From positions 3,446,903 to 3,510,902 of the forward strand of contig CM034594.1 of the NCBI GenBank assembly GCA_020091685.1: a DNA stretch of 64,000 bases, given 5' to 3'. The notes beneath the pieces are model-generated. The model saw only the letters and a list, made by a program, of their open reading frames with translations. It had not been told where the DNA came from and did not search any database. The number at the start of each line of letters is the position of its first letter. The first letter of the stretch is position 1. The DNA is from Lutjanus erythropterus (Eukaryota; Chordata; Actinopteri; Lutjaniformes; Lutjanidae). This document shows, one piece after another, positions 37,872 through 53,357 of this stretch. The position numbers and the translations under genes are program-made.

Positions 37872-37931
37872 GTGCGCATACACACACTACAGCACAGTGT
37901 AAAACTGGGACTGAACATGCTGGAGGCTGTG

Positions 37932-38741
37932 TTAAAGAGATAGTTCATAGTTCATTTAAAGTGGGGTTGTATGAGCTACTTATCCATAGTCAGTATATTA
38001 CCTACAGTAGATGCTGGACGGTTACTTCGCTGTGAGACAGTCATTTCTGACAAGAAACTGCTGTTACATAAGACAAACAACACTGTCTCTAAACCAACCA
38101 GACTCCATGGATGAAATCTGTAATTGTACCTCACAGGCCACAGGAGTTGCAGGTCTACTGCTGTGCAATCTCTTAGTTTGTTTCTGTTATTGTGTGACTT
38201 CTGTGAAGTATGAACTAACCTTTTAAAACACCAAAGTCACACGATGACACAAAAAACTAACAGATAAAAGCAGCAACTAACTGTTTCCTGTAGGTAAGAT
38301 TACCGATTTTCCTTAACTTAAGGACTTTAGTTGGTTTGGAAAGAGCGATATTTGGCCTGTATAACGGCGCTTACCTGTTGGAAATGGCTGTCTGACAGCA
38401 AAGTGAAGCAGAGAAAATATTCAAAATATACCGTACTAACTAATGGGCCACTCATTTAATCACAATTTTATCAAAATCATATTATGGCCAAGTGTAATAT
38501 CCAAATTGCAGAACCCTGCAATTTTTTGATGAATGAAAAATGTGAGAATAAACACCTGTAGTGCTGCAGAGATGCCCTGGTCTAAAAATCATGTTCTCCA
38601 GGTGTAACAATGGTGTCACAATTTCAGTCAAGATAATCTCAATATGACTTTTTTTTTTAATCATATAGTGCAGTTCTACCTCTGACTACTGATAAGTTCC
38701 TCATAAAACCCCACATCAAAAAATCCAAACTATTCCTTTAA
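37932..38741. mobile_element. Fold-back MITE of the TTAAAGGGATAG family, about 810 bp
   Basis: Outer ends: GTTAAAGAGATAGTTCATAG ... GTGGGGTTGTATGAGC at left, and the reverse complement (CATAAAACCCCACATCAA, CTATTCCTTTAA) at right. Inside, 38029-38104 and 38325-38399 are inverted copies of each other: both read GACAG, CATTTC, then GTTA and finally AAACCAAC when one is reverse-complemented. That makes a long stem with a loop of about 220 bp. No credible coding. Confidence 0.8.
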
Positions 38742-39569
38742 ATTTACTGTATGTGCATGCCACTGATGCGATAGTGGGTGTTCACACCTCTGAGCAAAAA
38801 AACAGCCAAAAGATGAAGAACAAAGGAAGAGAAAAGGAAAAAAAAAAGGGATTTTCTTCTCTTGGGCAGCCTACACAGAGTTACACATAGGCATGTGCTC
38901 TCATCTGAGAGAGAGTGAGGGGGAGGGAGAACACCTCTCCCTTCTCTCCACCAGATTCCTTCCAGGAGCCCATGGTCTCATTCACAGCCATGGAGGAGCC
39001 CTCGGGCTAAGGCAGGATAAAATAAGACATGCCTCAGTGCGCTAGCAACTGTTGCAGGCTGAATTATCCATGTTAGGTGACTCACGCAGGCTACCCTGAA
39101 GTAACACCTTCACAAGCTACAGTGAGCACAGCTCCTGAATAATATCTGAATTTATACTGCAGTCGCAGCAAAATGGGGATACCTGTCAGGACAACCTTAT
39201 GGCCAAAAACAACGAATCATTGTTTGAATTTTATTTGAACTTTCTATAGACTTTCATGGTAAATCAAATCTGTGTTCATTTGCATCTCAGCATTTGTTAA
39301 ATTTCTTTCAAGGAAAGTTTGTAAAGGGCATTTACTTTGTAAATAAGGATATTATATTTAACTGAAAAATTTTAGTTAACTGAACAGTATTGTGTATTTA
39401 CAGAACTAACTAAAATAAATTAACTAACTAAAACATACAAGAAATTAATTTAGACTCAGAACTTTTCGTCCAACATGAGGAGGCACTGGTGCATATGTTC
39501 ATTAAGACTGGGGTGTCCACATGACTGAGGGTGAGTTGACTCTTGCTGCCCGTTTTGGTGCCTCAGGCA

Positions 39570-39884
39570 ACTTTCTCTAGGGCTGCAACTAATGATTATT
39601 TTCTTAGTCCATTAATCAGCTGATTATTATCTTGATAAATCAATTAATAACTGTCTGCCTATAAATTGTCAGAAAATGGTGAAAAATGTTGATCAGTGTT
39701 TCCCAAAGATTTGTCTACAGTTTGATATTAGAGGAGTAAAGAAACCAAAAAATATTCACATTTGAGAAGCTGAAATCTTTGACTTTTTTTTCTTAAAAAA
39801 TGACTCAAACCGATTAATCGATTATCAAAATAGTTGGCGATTAATAATCAATCAATAATCAATGAACGATAACTGTTGCGGGTC
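39570..39884. mobile_element. GGGCTGCAACTAATGATTA-type MITE
   Basis: Starts TAGGGCTGCAACTAATGATT and includes AAATTGTCAGAAAATGGTGA, GATCAGTGTTTCCCAAAG and ACCGATTAATCGATTATCAA. Same family as the copy at 22866, with an internal deletion after the CCCAAAG block. Confidence 0.78.
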
Positions 39885-40861
39885 AAACGTTCTCCTTTCC
39901 TGTTTCCTGTACTTAGATATGTTAACATGCTTGGCTTGTCTTTGTTGAAAAAATAAAAACAGTCTAGTTAGCTATTTTTTTTAATCAATCATAGCCAGTT
40001 ATCTAGCATTTTGCTAACAACTTAAGCTGTGCTATACACTTCCCTCTTGCAGTAGGGCAACCAAACTTCCCCATTTATCTGGGGATAACCCCCCATTTTT
40101 TTGTGGCCTGTTCCCAGCTGTCCCCACAAATTGTGCAATTTTTAACTGTGCATTAAAAACAAAACAAATTTAAATTGAATTTTACATGGCAAAAAAAGAT
40201 CAGGCAGCAGAGTCTACTCGATGTCTCAGTTACCTTGGGATTGTTTTGCCTGTTATAGCAGCTTCATCACTCTCACTCTCCTTCTTCTAGTAACTACTTG
40301 CCTGGTTGAGTTTTAGAGAGAAATGCTGTGGAAAATTCGTCCAGAATCTTGCAAGTGTCAAGTGAATCCACAACATCACTATACATGTTTTCAAGCCAGG
40401 TAGAGTGGAGAGGAATGAGGTAAAAATATGATTACAGAGTCTGACAATTTATTATTCCAAACAAGGTAATGAGAATCTATTCATCATTTTATCTAATAGT
40501 ATACTATATATGAGAGTGAGGAGTACAAATTGAGGGAGATAAAAAGGAAAGCAGGAAGAGTGAGGAAAATTAATGAAGAAAAGAGGCAGAGAAACTGTAG
40601 TTTCACTATGTTCTTTAAGTGTTCCATAGTTTAACAGCTTCATTCAATATAGCACTGTATGAGAGTCATGAGGGGTGTGACTGGGTAGGGTTACAGTAAG
40701 ATCAGAAGCAGAGGAGTGCAGGTCAGCAATACCACCTGCCAGCCTCACTAACTGACTGATTGACTTTAGAGATACTTCAGAAACTAAACTGAAATTAAAC
40801 ATATCCCCAACCCTTGCCTATATGTATTTGTGAAACTCTACATTGATCAATCAAGACTCAC

Positions 40862-40946
40862 CCAATAACGGCAAAGGCAGGAAGCTCCTGGAGGTCAAAG
40901 GGAAAGTCTAGCCGGAAGCGGGTTTTAAAAAGGGCTGTAATGGTCT
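40862..40946 (-). CDS. clcn2: clcn2 window exon 7: I-J linker
   Basis: Encodes residues 227-253, 85 nt, with split codons on both sides (AG... completing a glutamate; ...GG starting a glycine). The translation [20 protein letters not shown] then LPAFAVI is the conserved linker between helices I and J. The acceptor is TTTCTCCAG, a good pyrimidine tract, and the donor is GTGAGT, a near-perfect consensus. The preceding split codon reads E, giving DEETITALF, as in mammalian CLC-2, rather than the DAVTITALF I recall for CLC-1. Confidence 0.95.
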
Positions 40947-43709
<2,763 letters not shown>

Positions 43710-43788
43710 CTCCTATGGGTGCAGCAAAACAGCAACCCACTCCCACAGCACAGGCTGCTGCCAGCATCTCAATGTTTCTCGACTCATT
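43710..43788 (-). CDS. clcn2: clcn2 window exon 5: helix G
   Basis: Encodes residues 158-183, 79 nt. It begins [19 protein letters not shown] and ends CFAAPIG plus the first base of a glycine codon. The NESRN...[10 protein letters not shown] stretch is characteristic of CLC-2 and differs from CLC-1, which has a quite different sequence before [10 protein letters not shown]; this is one of the main reasons for the CLC-2 assignment. The acceptor is TGTTTCAG preceded by a short TG run and the donor is GTGAGT. The length is not a multiple of three, so skipping would shift the frame. Confidence 0.95.
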
Positions 43789-43793
43789 CTGAA

Positions 43794-43804
43794 ACACACA
43801 CACA
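43794..43804 (-). repeat. Short TG tract upstream of exon 5 acceptor
   Basis: Five to six TG units on the transcript, ending a few bases before TTTCAG. Short, but part of a pattern shared with exons 2, 6 and 8. Confidence 0.8.
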
Positions 43805-46800
43805 GATACATTTCAGTCAAAATGGAATATAACACAATGATCATTCAATAACTGTGCAGACATTCTCTTTAAACTACTGACAAACAAAGAAAAAAGAAAG
43901 AAAAAGTGGGTAAAGTGGCATCATGCTTTAAAGGCCCTTAAATAACGTCATAGCTGAGCAGTTCATCCCAGGGGCATCCTGTATTGTCTGTCTTTAAGAG
44001 AATAATGATGAGGGTCTGATTAGTTGAGAAGTTACAGTCAGACAGATGTAAGAATAAATGAAAAGACTGAGCTGCATGACTGCAGGGCAGAGGATCACGG
44101 TGCACCCTGGGAATTATTTTTTGACATGCCTGATCTTACTTACCTTCATTCCTATGAGGCTGGTTTCCTTCAAGCAGCATGGCAGCGATAAAGAGAGGTT
44201 AGTGTGTGTGTGTGTGTGTGTGTGTGCGTGCTTCCTTTTACTGTAAACTCAGTGGCTTATCCTGGTCTTACAAACTTACAGTGTGGAACTCTGATTAGCA
44301 TGCTGTACTGCAGCTCTCACACACGCATAGAAAGATGGTCACGGAGTAATATAAAGGGGTGGTCAAGAAAGATATTGCAAATACAGCTTACACTGCAAAA
44401 CATGTTAATCTTGAATGAATATTTTAAAAAATGCCAGCAGGCTGGAATATTTTCACTTCTTCTGAGTTGAAATCACTTTGACCATGAATTTTGTTAAACA
44501 TTTTCATGACTGCAGGAATACAGAACATTATGACACACTCCTTTTCATCTAACCACGTTGTGATTAGATGTTCACAGTTGAGTCAGTCATTACAAACACA
44601 TTTTATGCAGCCACACATTGGGCCTCATGCAAGAACATTTCCTGTTATATTATATAGTAACCTTAACCTGTATTTTTGTCCTTAGGTTCACTCAACAATC
44701 AACTATCTTTCTACAAAATCACTCTTCCTACATTTAAAGGTGCTAGAATCAACAATCACTGCCACTAGAGGTCACAACAGACCACAATAACCTCACATCA
44801 AAACAAATATGCACTTCATAATAAGAATAAAGTTTGAAAAGAAAGAAGAAACTGGTATATTATGGCTCATATTTTAGTGCACTGTTTAGCTGTAATATGG
44901 GAAACCTACTCATCAGACCGCCATGTTGGAAAAGAATGCAGACAGGACAGAGAGGGATTAAACTGCACTAACATGCATGCATTACATGTTATGGCAGCCG
45001 TAGCAATATTTTCTTATTGCATGACTCAGTTCACTAGAATCACTGTTGTAAAAATATTTCCATGTTTGTTCTTGCACCAGGCCCAGAGTCTTTGAATATC
45101 CCAACAATGTCAGGCTGGATTTGGAGGAAATGTGGCAAAATTATGCAAAAGAAATTGGAAAATGTTTATATTAAGGAGAGGAATTAAAAAAAAAGGACCC
45201 AAATATTCTTGGGTTTGCATATTTCTCTCAGTATTAACAAGCTGATATAAAACATAAAGAATATGATGATTTTAAAAAATGTAAGGGGAAACAAGAAGGA
45301 AAAACTTATAAGCATATTCCAGAGACTGAATACTGCATGCTGGGAAGTGTGTAAGTGAATTACCTTACTCCCAGGCTCCTTCAGGAAGCATAAGAGTAAC
45401 AGACAAAGTCAAGCTACTCAGGAACAATGATTACCCTTTTTTGTTTTAAGTGCCGATACCAACTCTGTGTGCATCATTCTTTTTTGTAACAAATAGTCAG
45501 ATTTTCAATAAATGTATCCAAGTTAATTAACGTAATTTAAAAGTCTCCAGTGTTTTTGCATCAAAGTTTCTGCTAAATCAATTGACCCTCACAGAGCTGA
45601 TAAAGACATGTTTTTCAATTATATCTGATCCTGTGTGTGCCTTTTTCAAACAGTGGTATTCTCCATTGCGTGTGTGGAGTACACATACACGTGCGTGGAG
45701 TTTTTAATGTACAGCATGCTGTCTAAAAGGACACTGAAACAAAAAGCTGCTTTTTACAGCCCACTGACTGCATTAGCAGAGTGTACTTCAAACTCTGAAG
45801 AGGACGAGATACTGCAGCAGAGGGACACTACACGTGCACACACACACACACACACACGCTCTCAGCATTAATATGCAATAAAATGCAGCACAACACTCCA
45901 GAGGGAGGGGAGAGTGGGAGAGAGTAACAGGGGTTAAAGGGAGATGATGAGGATGATGATTACCGAAGAGGGAAATAAAAAGGTAGACAGGCAGATGGAA
46001 ACATTAAAGAGAGAAAAACATTTACAGTGTGAGCTAAATGTCAACATAGATGTTCACTGTTTTCAATAGGAAGACCACAGTAAACCACCATCTACAGAAA
46101 AGCTGAATGAAGTTTCCAACGATGCATCGCCAGTCAACGCAACACTTGACTCTCTAAGTGGATGTCAGACTCTTGCACGTTTCTCCACATTATCTCAAAT
46201 AAAAATAATCTGTTTGTCTGACCCATCTCACACTGTCTCCAACACAGCAATTTCAAAGGCTCAAACCATTTTCTCACTCCTGGATGGACATTCAGATTAT
46301 TAAAAGCCACATCCAGCAGGGTGAGAACTGTCTTCATCTAAAATGCAACTGTAATGTAACTGCTGATGTTCATTCACCAGCCGGTGATGAGTCTTATAAA
46401 TAAAAATGGCACTGGGCAGCAATTTAACCACTGATTTGATGTTTTGCTATTACCTTTATACATTGTGTTTCGTGAGAATTCATGTCGTACGCATTAATAT
46501 GTGTTCGATTTTTTTCAGATTCATGCTTTTGTTATGTATCTCATGTTCAAGGTTGTACATGTGCTCTGTGTTGCAACAAATTACCCTTCAGATGCAATAA
46601 GGTTAAGAGTAAAAAGATTTTTTAATTTTTTTTATTAACTCAGTTTTGGAATTTGCCTGGAGATTGAACAGTTGTTTTTTTTTTTGGCTGAACTATTCCA
46701 TAAATTATATACAGTATTATTCCTGCAGGTCATCTTGTCTTAACAAGTGAAGTTTTGAAATTGCAAGACCTTCGCATTTCTGACTGAGGAAACATTATGC

Positions 46801-46924
46801 AATTCTTTAAGCAGCTCCAAGGTTTTATGTTAAAATGTGCGTCACTGAAACAGATGTCCAAAGTGTATCTTAAAATACTAATTATTATTATAATACATGA
46901 TCAAAAGTTTGAGGGCATCTTATC

Positions 46925-47190
46925 CATTTATTTTACTGGTGCTGCGCCATGATTTGAGCTCTGCCCCTTAGCTCGGTTTCAGGGAAGTCTTAATGCTGCA
47001 GCACTGATATGCAGCGAGTGCTTTAGTATTTTAAACAACAGCTTGTGGATGGCACATTTCTGTTTCAGCACATTCATTAAGAAATGGCTTTCCTGAGCTT
47101 AGTGATGAAGAATTTGGCTGGTGTGCACTGAGCCCTGACCTCAACCCCATCCAACAGTGCCCCAAAACAAACTGTTTGTGTTCATGTGAC
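46925..47190 (+). mobile_element. Decayed Tc1-like transposase fragment
   Basis: The frame around 47108-47160 reads EFGWCALSPDLNPIQ, the well-known W..SPDLNPIE block that contains the second catalytic Asp of Tc1/mariner-type DDE transposases. Upstream sequence matches the same transposase only in broken frames, and the downstream HLW motif is replaced. Nonfunctional remnant. Confidence 0.75.
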
Positions 47191-50100
47191 AAAGATCTCC
47201 AGTGTAAATTATGACTCTTGCTTGTTGGGTTGAAAAAAGACGTTATTACCCTTTGTCTACACTGCAAACATCACACTTGCACAACTACAGAATTCACGCC
47301 ACGCTGAAGCATCTGTCTTTATTAGCTCTGTCAAAGCATCTGCAGCAAATGAGCAGCCAGACTTTCTGTACAGTTTTCTGTTGATATGTATAAATATATC
47401 ATGATACATTTACTAGCATTTAAATGAATAGTTTGCACATGAATAAACACTGCAGCAGAAGTTCAGGAAGGTCCCCTGTCTTGCCTCCCAGCTGCTAGGT
47501 AAAGTGAAGGGAGAGTCTAGTTAGATATGTTTTTTCGGTGACTTTTTATTGGGCATCAACCTCACATTTATGCACATATTGACATAAAAAATAGACTTGA
47601 AGTGTAAATAAATGTCTCAGGTCGCAGTTATGCCTGTGTGAGGCAGCTGAGACGTGAACCTGCACAGAGCTGGTACATAGCTGCATAGATTATAATGAGA
47701 GCATTTCTGTTGCGTGAGACGTGCAAGTGAAACCGCATCTGATGGTCTCTGCAGTTGAGAGAGGGGCTATGGAGTGATACTGTATTTCTCAATAGGAGAC
47801 TCAAGTTGCTGCAACCAAAAGTCAGTGCTATCATGTTTTCTTTTACCTCACAAGAATTTAAAATGGATCCTTTTTTATTAGTTGCTAATTAAAATTGTGA
47901 TAAATATTGTGGGGTATGAGGTGTGAAGTCTTTTCGGCCCCTGAAAGGCAGCACGCCAGAGAAAATTTACGAACCACTGCCCTGCCGTAACCAAAGTTGT
48001 CTTTGTGCCTAAACAAACCATAACCAAAGCGTTGTCAGACAACAAAACAGACTTAGGAAGGGACAGTCAAATGAGGTCACAGGGGCGTCACATGGGATTC
48101 GTCTATGGGTCGGTCTAGAGGACCACTAATAAGCCACTACGTATTGGACCTCGCTAATGCTCTGGTCTCTTAATGGGCACAAATTCCTGCAGCCAGGTTC
48201 TAAAATCTGGCAGAAACCATATTGAAGCACATGGCTTCAAAGTTCAACCATGACTTATGGTGTATACGCAGGTGCCCACATACATTTTGCCATGTACTGT
48301 GAGTATATAATGTTTACAGTGCTCTCTGAACTTGTATGGCCAATCCAGTTGATCCTCCAAATTATCTTAACATAAAGATATCTGTTTTGCCAATGCAGTG
48401 GATCACATAACAGTTGGTTCCTTTAGTTTAAGGCCATATTGTGGATGCAGTTTGGGGACTTTGGGGCTCTGGAACCAACCAGTCTCTGTGTCTCACTGGC
48501 CTCTGTACTCTCTTCAAACCCTCATTTCTTGCCACCATCCTACCCCCCAAGAGGGATGCTTGCATCTTCAGAAAAGGAAGAGATGAGAGTCAAGGCTTTC
48601 TCTGCCTTCCTAAAGCTCATGGTCTCGTATCCCATCGGACAGAAAAGAAGGAGGAGATTATGAAGAAGAAGTAAATACTTTTGCTTTCCTTTCCCCCTAG
48701 TCAATCTGCATCTTTCCCACCCTTCTATTCCTTTCCCCTATAAAATGTCATCTCTATCTCACTGCATCTTTCTCTGAGCAAAGTTAATTTTGAAGATGAA
48801 AAATATCCAATTTGCTGACAAATAACAGACTGATTAAACATTTATGAAAGTGGCTCGAAAGAAATCTATTCCTGAGGAACAAGTGGAAATATCTGCATTT
48901 TGTGTCTGTGTGCAAAAGCTATTTTTTCAATTTCTTAGCTGAACAAATACATGATAGAGGAACAAACAGAAGGAGACTAAAAAACAAAAGCCTTTCGACA
49001 GGTGTTGAATCTCCTGTCTTATTTTCTCTCCACTCAAATGCATTAACAGACCAGACCCAAACAGACAGATGTACAGTGTGAAAATATTAAAGCGGCATCA
49101 GGCTGCAATCCTCAACAGTCCCCAAAAACAACAGTGTTGGAAGTTTCCTACACTTGTTTTCTTTCTCCTTTATTCTCTCAGTTCTTCACTCCTTTCTCAG
49201 AAATCCACCTGCTGTCTTTATGTTTGATTTTTTTCAGGCCTATCCCTCTGTCTTTCTCCTCTTAATCTTCCTCAAACACATGGAAAATGTCATCTTTTCC
49301 TTTCCACCCATTCCTCTTAGCCTTTAAAAACACCTGCCTGAACTTTTGTTTTATCTCATTTCCTCCCCTTTCTTATATAATCATTCTCCCTGAAGGTGTA
49401 ACCTGCTGCTTTCCTGATCAATTTTTGGAATTGATGCAAATCCACTTGAGCTGCTCAGAATTAAAGCATCAACTTGTGCGTGGCTCACAACTTCACTGCT
49501 TTGGTTCACTCTCAAAACTCCTGTTGTAAGGCAGGCTTTGAAGGACAAGCTCTAAAAGCTCTAAAAGACAAACACAGTTAGAGACTAGCTGGTGGACACA
49601 GTGAAGCATTTAACTGCTAGAGAGACAGATATTTCCTTCAGGATTTGGTGGAGACCAAAAACAGAACAATGAAAACTGGACTTAAATTCACCAAAACACG
49701 ACTCCAAATGAATGATAATCATCTTAAAAGGTGATGATTGTTTCTGCTGCTGGCAATGCAAATTTAAGTTAGAGGCCACTTAGCACTAACCAGACCAATG
49801 ACATACATTTTCAAATTTGTACTTTTTTTTTTTTAGTTTATAAGTTTTTATTTTTCATTTAAAAAGTTACATCTATATTGTTAATTACTGCTGCTTCCTA
49901 ATAGTTAACTAAACTGTTAGCCTGTCAAAAGAGGCTTAGGCTTAGTTTTTATTTACCTGTTCGTCACAGAAAAAAAAGCAAACTCAAACTCTATTTGGGA
50001 GCTGCACCTTGCTGTGAGGCCTGGAACAAAAGTATCAGGGTTAGGTTAACCTGGACCTTTTTTGCCTGGGGCACCTTTATTACTGATGCACTGCTGATAA

Positions 50101-51011
50101 CTGTGCTGTAGCTGTTATTAGCTGTCCCATTATAATGTACACAGCCTCTGAGACTGACAGAGGCCTGACGACCAGGAATACAGTACAGAGGTGATCTACA
50201 GCGGCTCAGACCAGGACTCTGAGTCCGGGGTTGATAAAAACACAGCGGGCAGGGACAGGAGGTTTGAAGCAGTTGAGGAGCAAGTTTGTAGTGAGTTAAT
50301 CTGTAAGTATACATCATCCATTGAGTTGATAAGTCTGCAAGTATTTGTTTTTGTAATGTTGGAAGTTAGTTATTCCCGTGTTTTGAGCAATAGTACTTGT
50401 GTAAGGTTATACTTTGTTATATAAACACGTATAAATAATAACAAACAAATAATAATAAACTATACTATTCTACTATTCGTATTAAAAATTTTACTTAGAA
50501 CAGTTCTCTCTCAGCACTGGAATGCAAACCATTTTCTGATGCCCCAAAAACATCTATTTAAATAATTAAATTAATATAATAAGCATGTGATGACAGTTGC
50601 GTAATGACTTGAACTAACGACTACTAGTCGACTAGGAGAGTCTTCAGTTCCATTTCTAGATATTATGATAGATACTGTTGTATTTGCATGTTTTGCATGA
50701 GTAGCGTTTGTAGAAACTCCTTTCAGGTTTCATATAGCTCCAACAAACTTCACCAATAAGACAGATCAGCGCACACACAGCCTGAGGGGCTGTGTGTAGA
50801 AGAGAAGGTAATGGAATGGGACAATAACATGAGTTTGTATTATATGGTGTATGAAATGTAAAGTGTACCAATAATGAAAAGAAATAATGAGAAAAATAAA
50901 GAGATTTTCTGCCAGTAAAATCAGTAAAACAGTGTCATCAATTGAGCACTTAAACAAAATGGAAAAAGAGTGACAGAAAATGTGAGTAAAAGGGACATGA
51001 GTCAGACTGAC

Positions 51012-51089
51012 CTCATAGATTCCTCCGAACAGAGACATGAACTTGCTGAGGAGAGCAGCACACAAACTGGCGATGTGTACGAATGGACC
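51012..51089 (-). CDS. clcn2: clcn2 window exon 4: helix F (GPFVH half of the gate motif)
   Basis: Encodes residues 132-157, 78 nt, exactly 26 codons in phase 0. It reads [20 protein letters not shown] and then FGGIYE. GPFVH completes the GKEGPFVH motif begun by the previous exon; helix F lines the anion pathway. The acceptor is CTTGTCAG and the donor is GTCAGT. Because it is symmetric in phase 0, its omission would leave the frame intact but delete helix F from the pore, giving a non-conducting protein. The intron upstream is about 2.1 kb and the one downstream about 7.2 kb. Confidence 0.95.
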
Positions 51090-53223
51090 CTGACAAGGAG
51101 AAAAACAATACAGATCAGGTGGGAAGTTATAAAGCACTCTAGCCTCCTGTTTGTTGTGCGTCGCACAGGATATCACACAAAAACTCTTTGAAAACACACC
51201 ACCAACAACAAAGTCTGCAGCAAATATTAAAATTCTGAGGATGAAGTTCAAAGTGGAACTGACAGGATTAAAAGTGAGAGCATCACATCAGAAAAGCGAT
51301 GCTTAAGTTAAAGGAAGTCAGAGGCCTGCGCTGAATCCAAACTGTGGATGCAGCTGCAGAAATGGCCTGAGGCTTAGGTGTGAGCATGGTGTTTGTGTGT
51401 GTGTGTGCGTGTGTGTGTGTGTGTGTATGTGTGTGTGTGTGTGTGTGTGTGAGGAGAAAATATATTTTCCTACGAGTATGTCTTCAGGCTAGGCAGTCTT
51501 TTGGGGGATGCCATACTTACCTGAAACTGTTTTTGCTACAAAACACTGTGTATATTATAGTGTAGATTAGGATTCCTCACACACATACACACAGATGGAG
51601 CCACAAGACATAAACAGCATCTGCATAGGTAGGTTAGGGATCCTAAAATCTCTGGAAAAACATTCTCCTCCCTCCCTTTGGGTTTAGAAAAGTCTCACGT
51701 CAACTTTAAACACTCCTTCCTCCCCTTTTTCTTTTCTCACTTTTTCCCCTTGCCCAGACTTTCTCGAGCTGAACCTGAGCATATCGGCCCATCGTGTGCC
51801 ATTTATGAATCATCTGTAATTCATGCTGCAGGGAGGTAGGGAACTGTAACACTAAGGCGATAGAGAGGGCTGTGTTTCATTTATTGTAGCATGTTAGTTC
51901 TGTATGTGTGCTCTGACTCTTTTACAACCTGCTCTGCCATTGTTCCTGCGCTTCATTTTGACCTACATGGGTTTCTGAACACCGATAATGATTTGAAGCT
52001 GGTATTCTGCACCAATACTCAAGGTTTATTCTGGATGTTGTGTAAGTTGGCATTCAAACCTGACAGCAGCTTGGTGCCAGTCTGGATTCTGTATTTTGTT
52101 GCAAACAAGGATTCAATGCCGTGAATCACTCAAACTGTGTTAGCAAACAATGTGGGTCAGAATTTGAGTTTTTCTGGCGCTTGCTAACATTAAAAAAACA
52201 ATGTAGAATTCATCAGCAATTATAAAGAAGCACATGAATCATTTCACCCCATGTTTTTCCTCCACACACTGTTCAGCAGCTTGCATTTCATCTCCGTCTT
52301 ATGAGTCACATATTGATTGACTCACTGATTGACAAAGTTGTCGGCTCATGCAGTGCATGTCACACGGCGTCCAGGCTTAGTGCATCTTGTCATTCAGAAA
52401 GGTAGTTTCAATCAAAACTACGTGCACACACACAGATGCATTCAGTCAGGAGGTGATTTGAGGGGGATGCCATCCCCCTTGTTAGAAAAATTACTAAAAT
52501 TCAACCCCCTTCCCCCTTCTCTATCCTCTAGTAGCAGAGTTGCAGTTGTTTAGTTGAATATGTTAATCTAGTCTGACTGACTCATTAAGCCTTTATCTGA
52601 CTAATGTTTGTTAGAACTGATGGCCCCGATCAGAGGTCTTAAATATCAGTAGCCTAAAGCCTTGGTCAAACTACATGACTTTCAGAGTCTTCAGATCGCT
52701 ATGCTGTTCACTCTACGCCACTTTCCGCTTTATATTTGTGACCCTTGAAGATTTTGTGCTTTGCGCACTACATGACTGATGGGAGACAGACAACATATTG
52801 AAAACGCTCACTGGGAGTCACATTAGATTATTATTACTGAGGCATGCATAGCATCTCTTAACAGTTCACACACAGCGATCCTTGATCACCTGTGAGTGAA
52901 TTTGCTTCAGATCTGGACGCCTTTGTCTGCGATCTACAAAACTTGTGAGCGAGTGGAAAATCAGGGCCATTGAGAAATCCATGGCGCTGTCCATGGTACT
53001 GAAGTAGAAGACATTTTATTTGTAATAGCACTTTTTTTTCATCTACTCTATACAGTAGTGTTGAAAATATCCCCAGACAAAGTCAGGTTTCTGGCCCTCA
53101 CTGGGCCATCCTGTCTATTATAACTTAACAAACTGCCGACTGCATATAGTACATAATAGTGTTCGGGGTCCCATAAAGCGGGCAATGCTGATTTATTTGT
53201 GTGTAAGTGAGTGTGTGTGTTAC
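51090..53223. other. clcn2 intron between window exons 3 and 4
   Basis: 2.1 kb. It has a TG microsatellite (51394-51451), a moderately GC stretch at about 51740-51850 that looks unique, and possible repeat sequence at 52640-52950. No exon. Confidence 0.65.
51394..51451. repeat. TG microsatellite, interrupted
   Basis: TG units with CG and AT interruptions, intronic. Confidence 0.95.
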
Positions 53224-53357
53224 CTCCTTGCCCAGGGGCATGCCACTGCCCAAAGCGCAGGTGAGGCCGATGACTTTGGCCACAAAAGTTTTGAAGGTGA
53301 GGTATTCCTTCAACACAACTCCTCTCAGGATGGTCTTCATCTCTGGAATACCTGAAC
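53224..53357 (-). CDS. clcn2: clcn2 window exon 3: GSGIP filter motif, helices D-E, gating glutamate
   Basis: Encodes residues 88-131, 134 nt. With the split glycine it opens with GSGIPEMK, the first chloride-selectivity motif, whose serine coordinates the central chloride ion in CLC structures. It continues [20 protein letters not shown] and ends with GSGMPLGKE. The last codon (GAG at 53224-53226) is the gating glutamate of the GKxGPxxH motif, so the fast-gate residue is the final codon before a phase-0 intron. The acceptor is CCTACAG and the donor is GTAACA. The presence of glutamate rather than a neutral residue predicts a normal protopore gate. Confidence 0.96.

Larger units (their letters stand above)
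35153..40861. other. clcn2 intron between window exons 7 and 8
   Basis: 5.7 kb. It starts (transcript 3' end) with the TG tract next to exon 8 and holds an AAT repeat (35345-35397), a repeat with the motif AAGTTTCATGAAAATCAGGCC (about 36437-36655), a fold-back MITE (37932-38741) and a GGGCTGCAACTAATGATTA MITE (39570-39884). No exon is seen. The segment 35480-36000 is purine-rich and otherwise unremarkable. Confidence 0.65.
43789..51011. other. clcn2 intron between window exons 4 and 5
   Basis: 7.2 kb, second longest intron. It contains a short TG repeat (44199-44227), a decayed Tc1-like transposase fragment (46925-47190) and a repeat-like patch at about 47920-48180 (CCTAAACAAACCATAACC). The rest, including 44740-45600, 45900-46900 and 48190-50980, shows no gene or element I can name. 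Small open frames at 48398-48674 are not supported. Confidence 0.65.

Noticed and set aside
48398-48674. Overlapping open frames on plus
   Set aside because: No domain, intronic, and three frames are open together without any preference in sequence; not supported.
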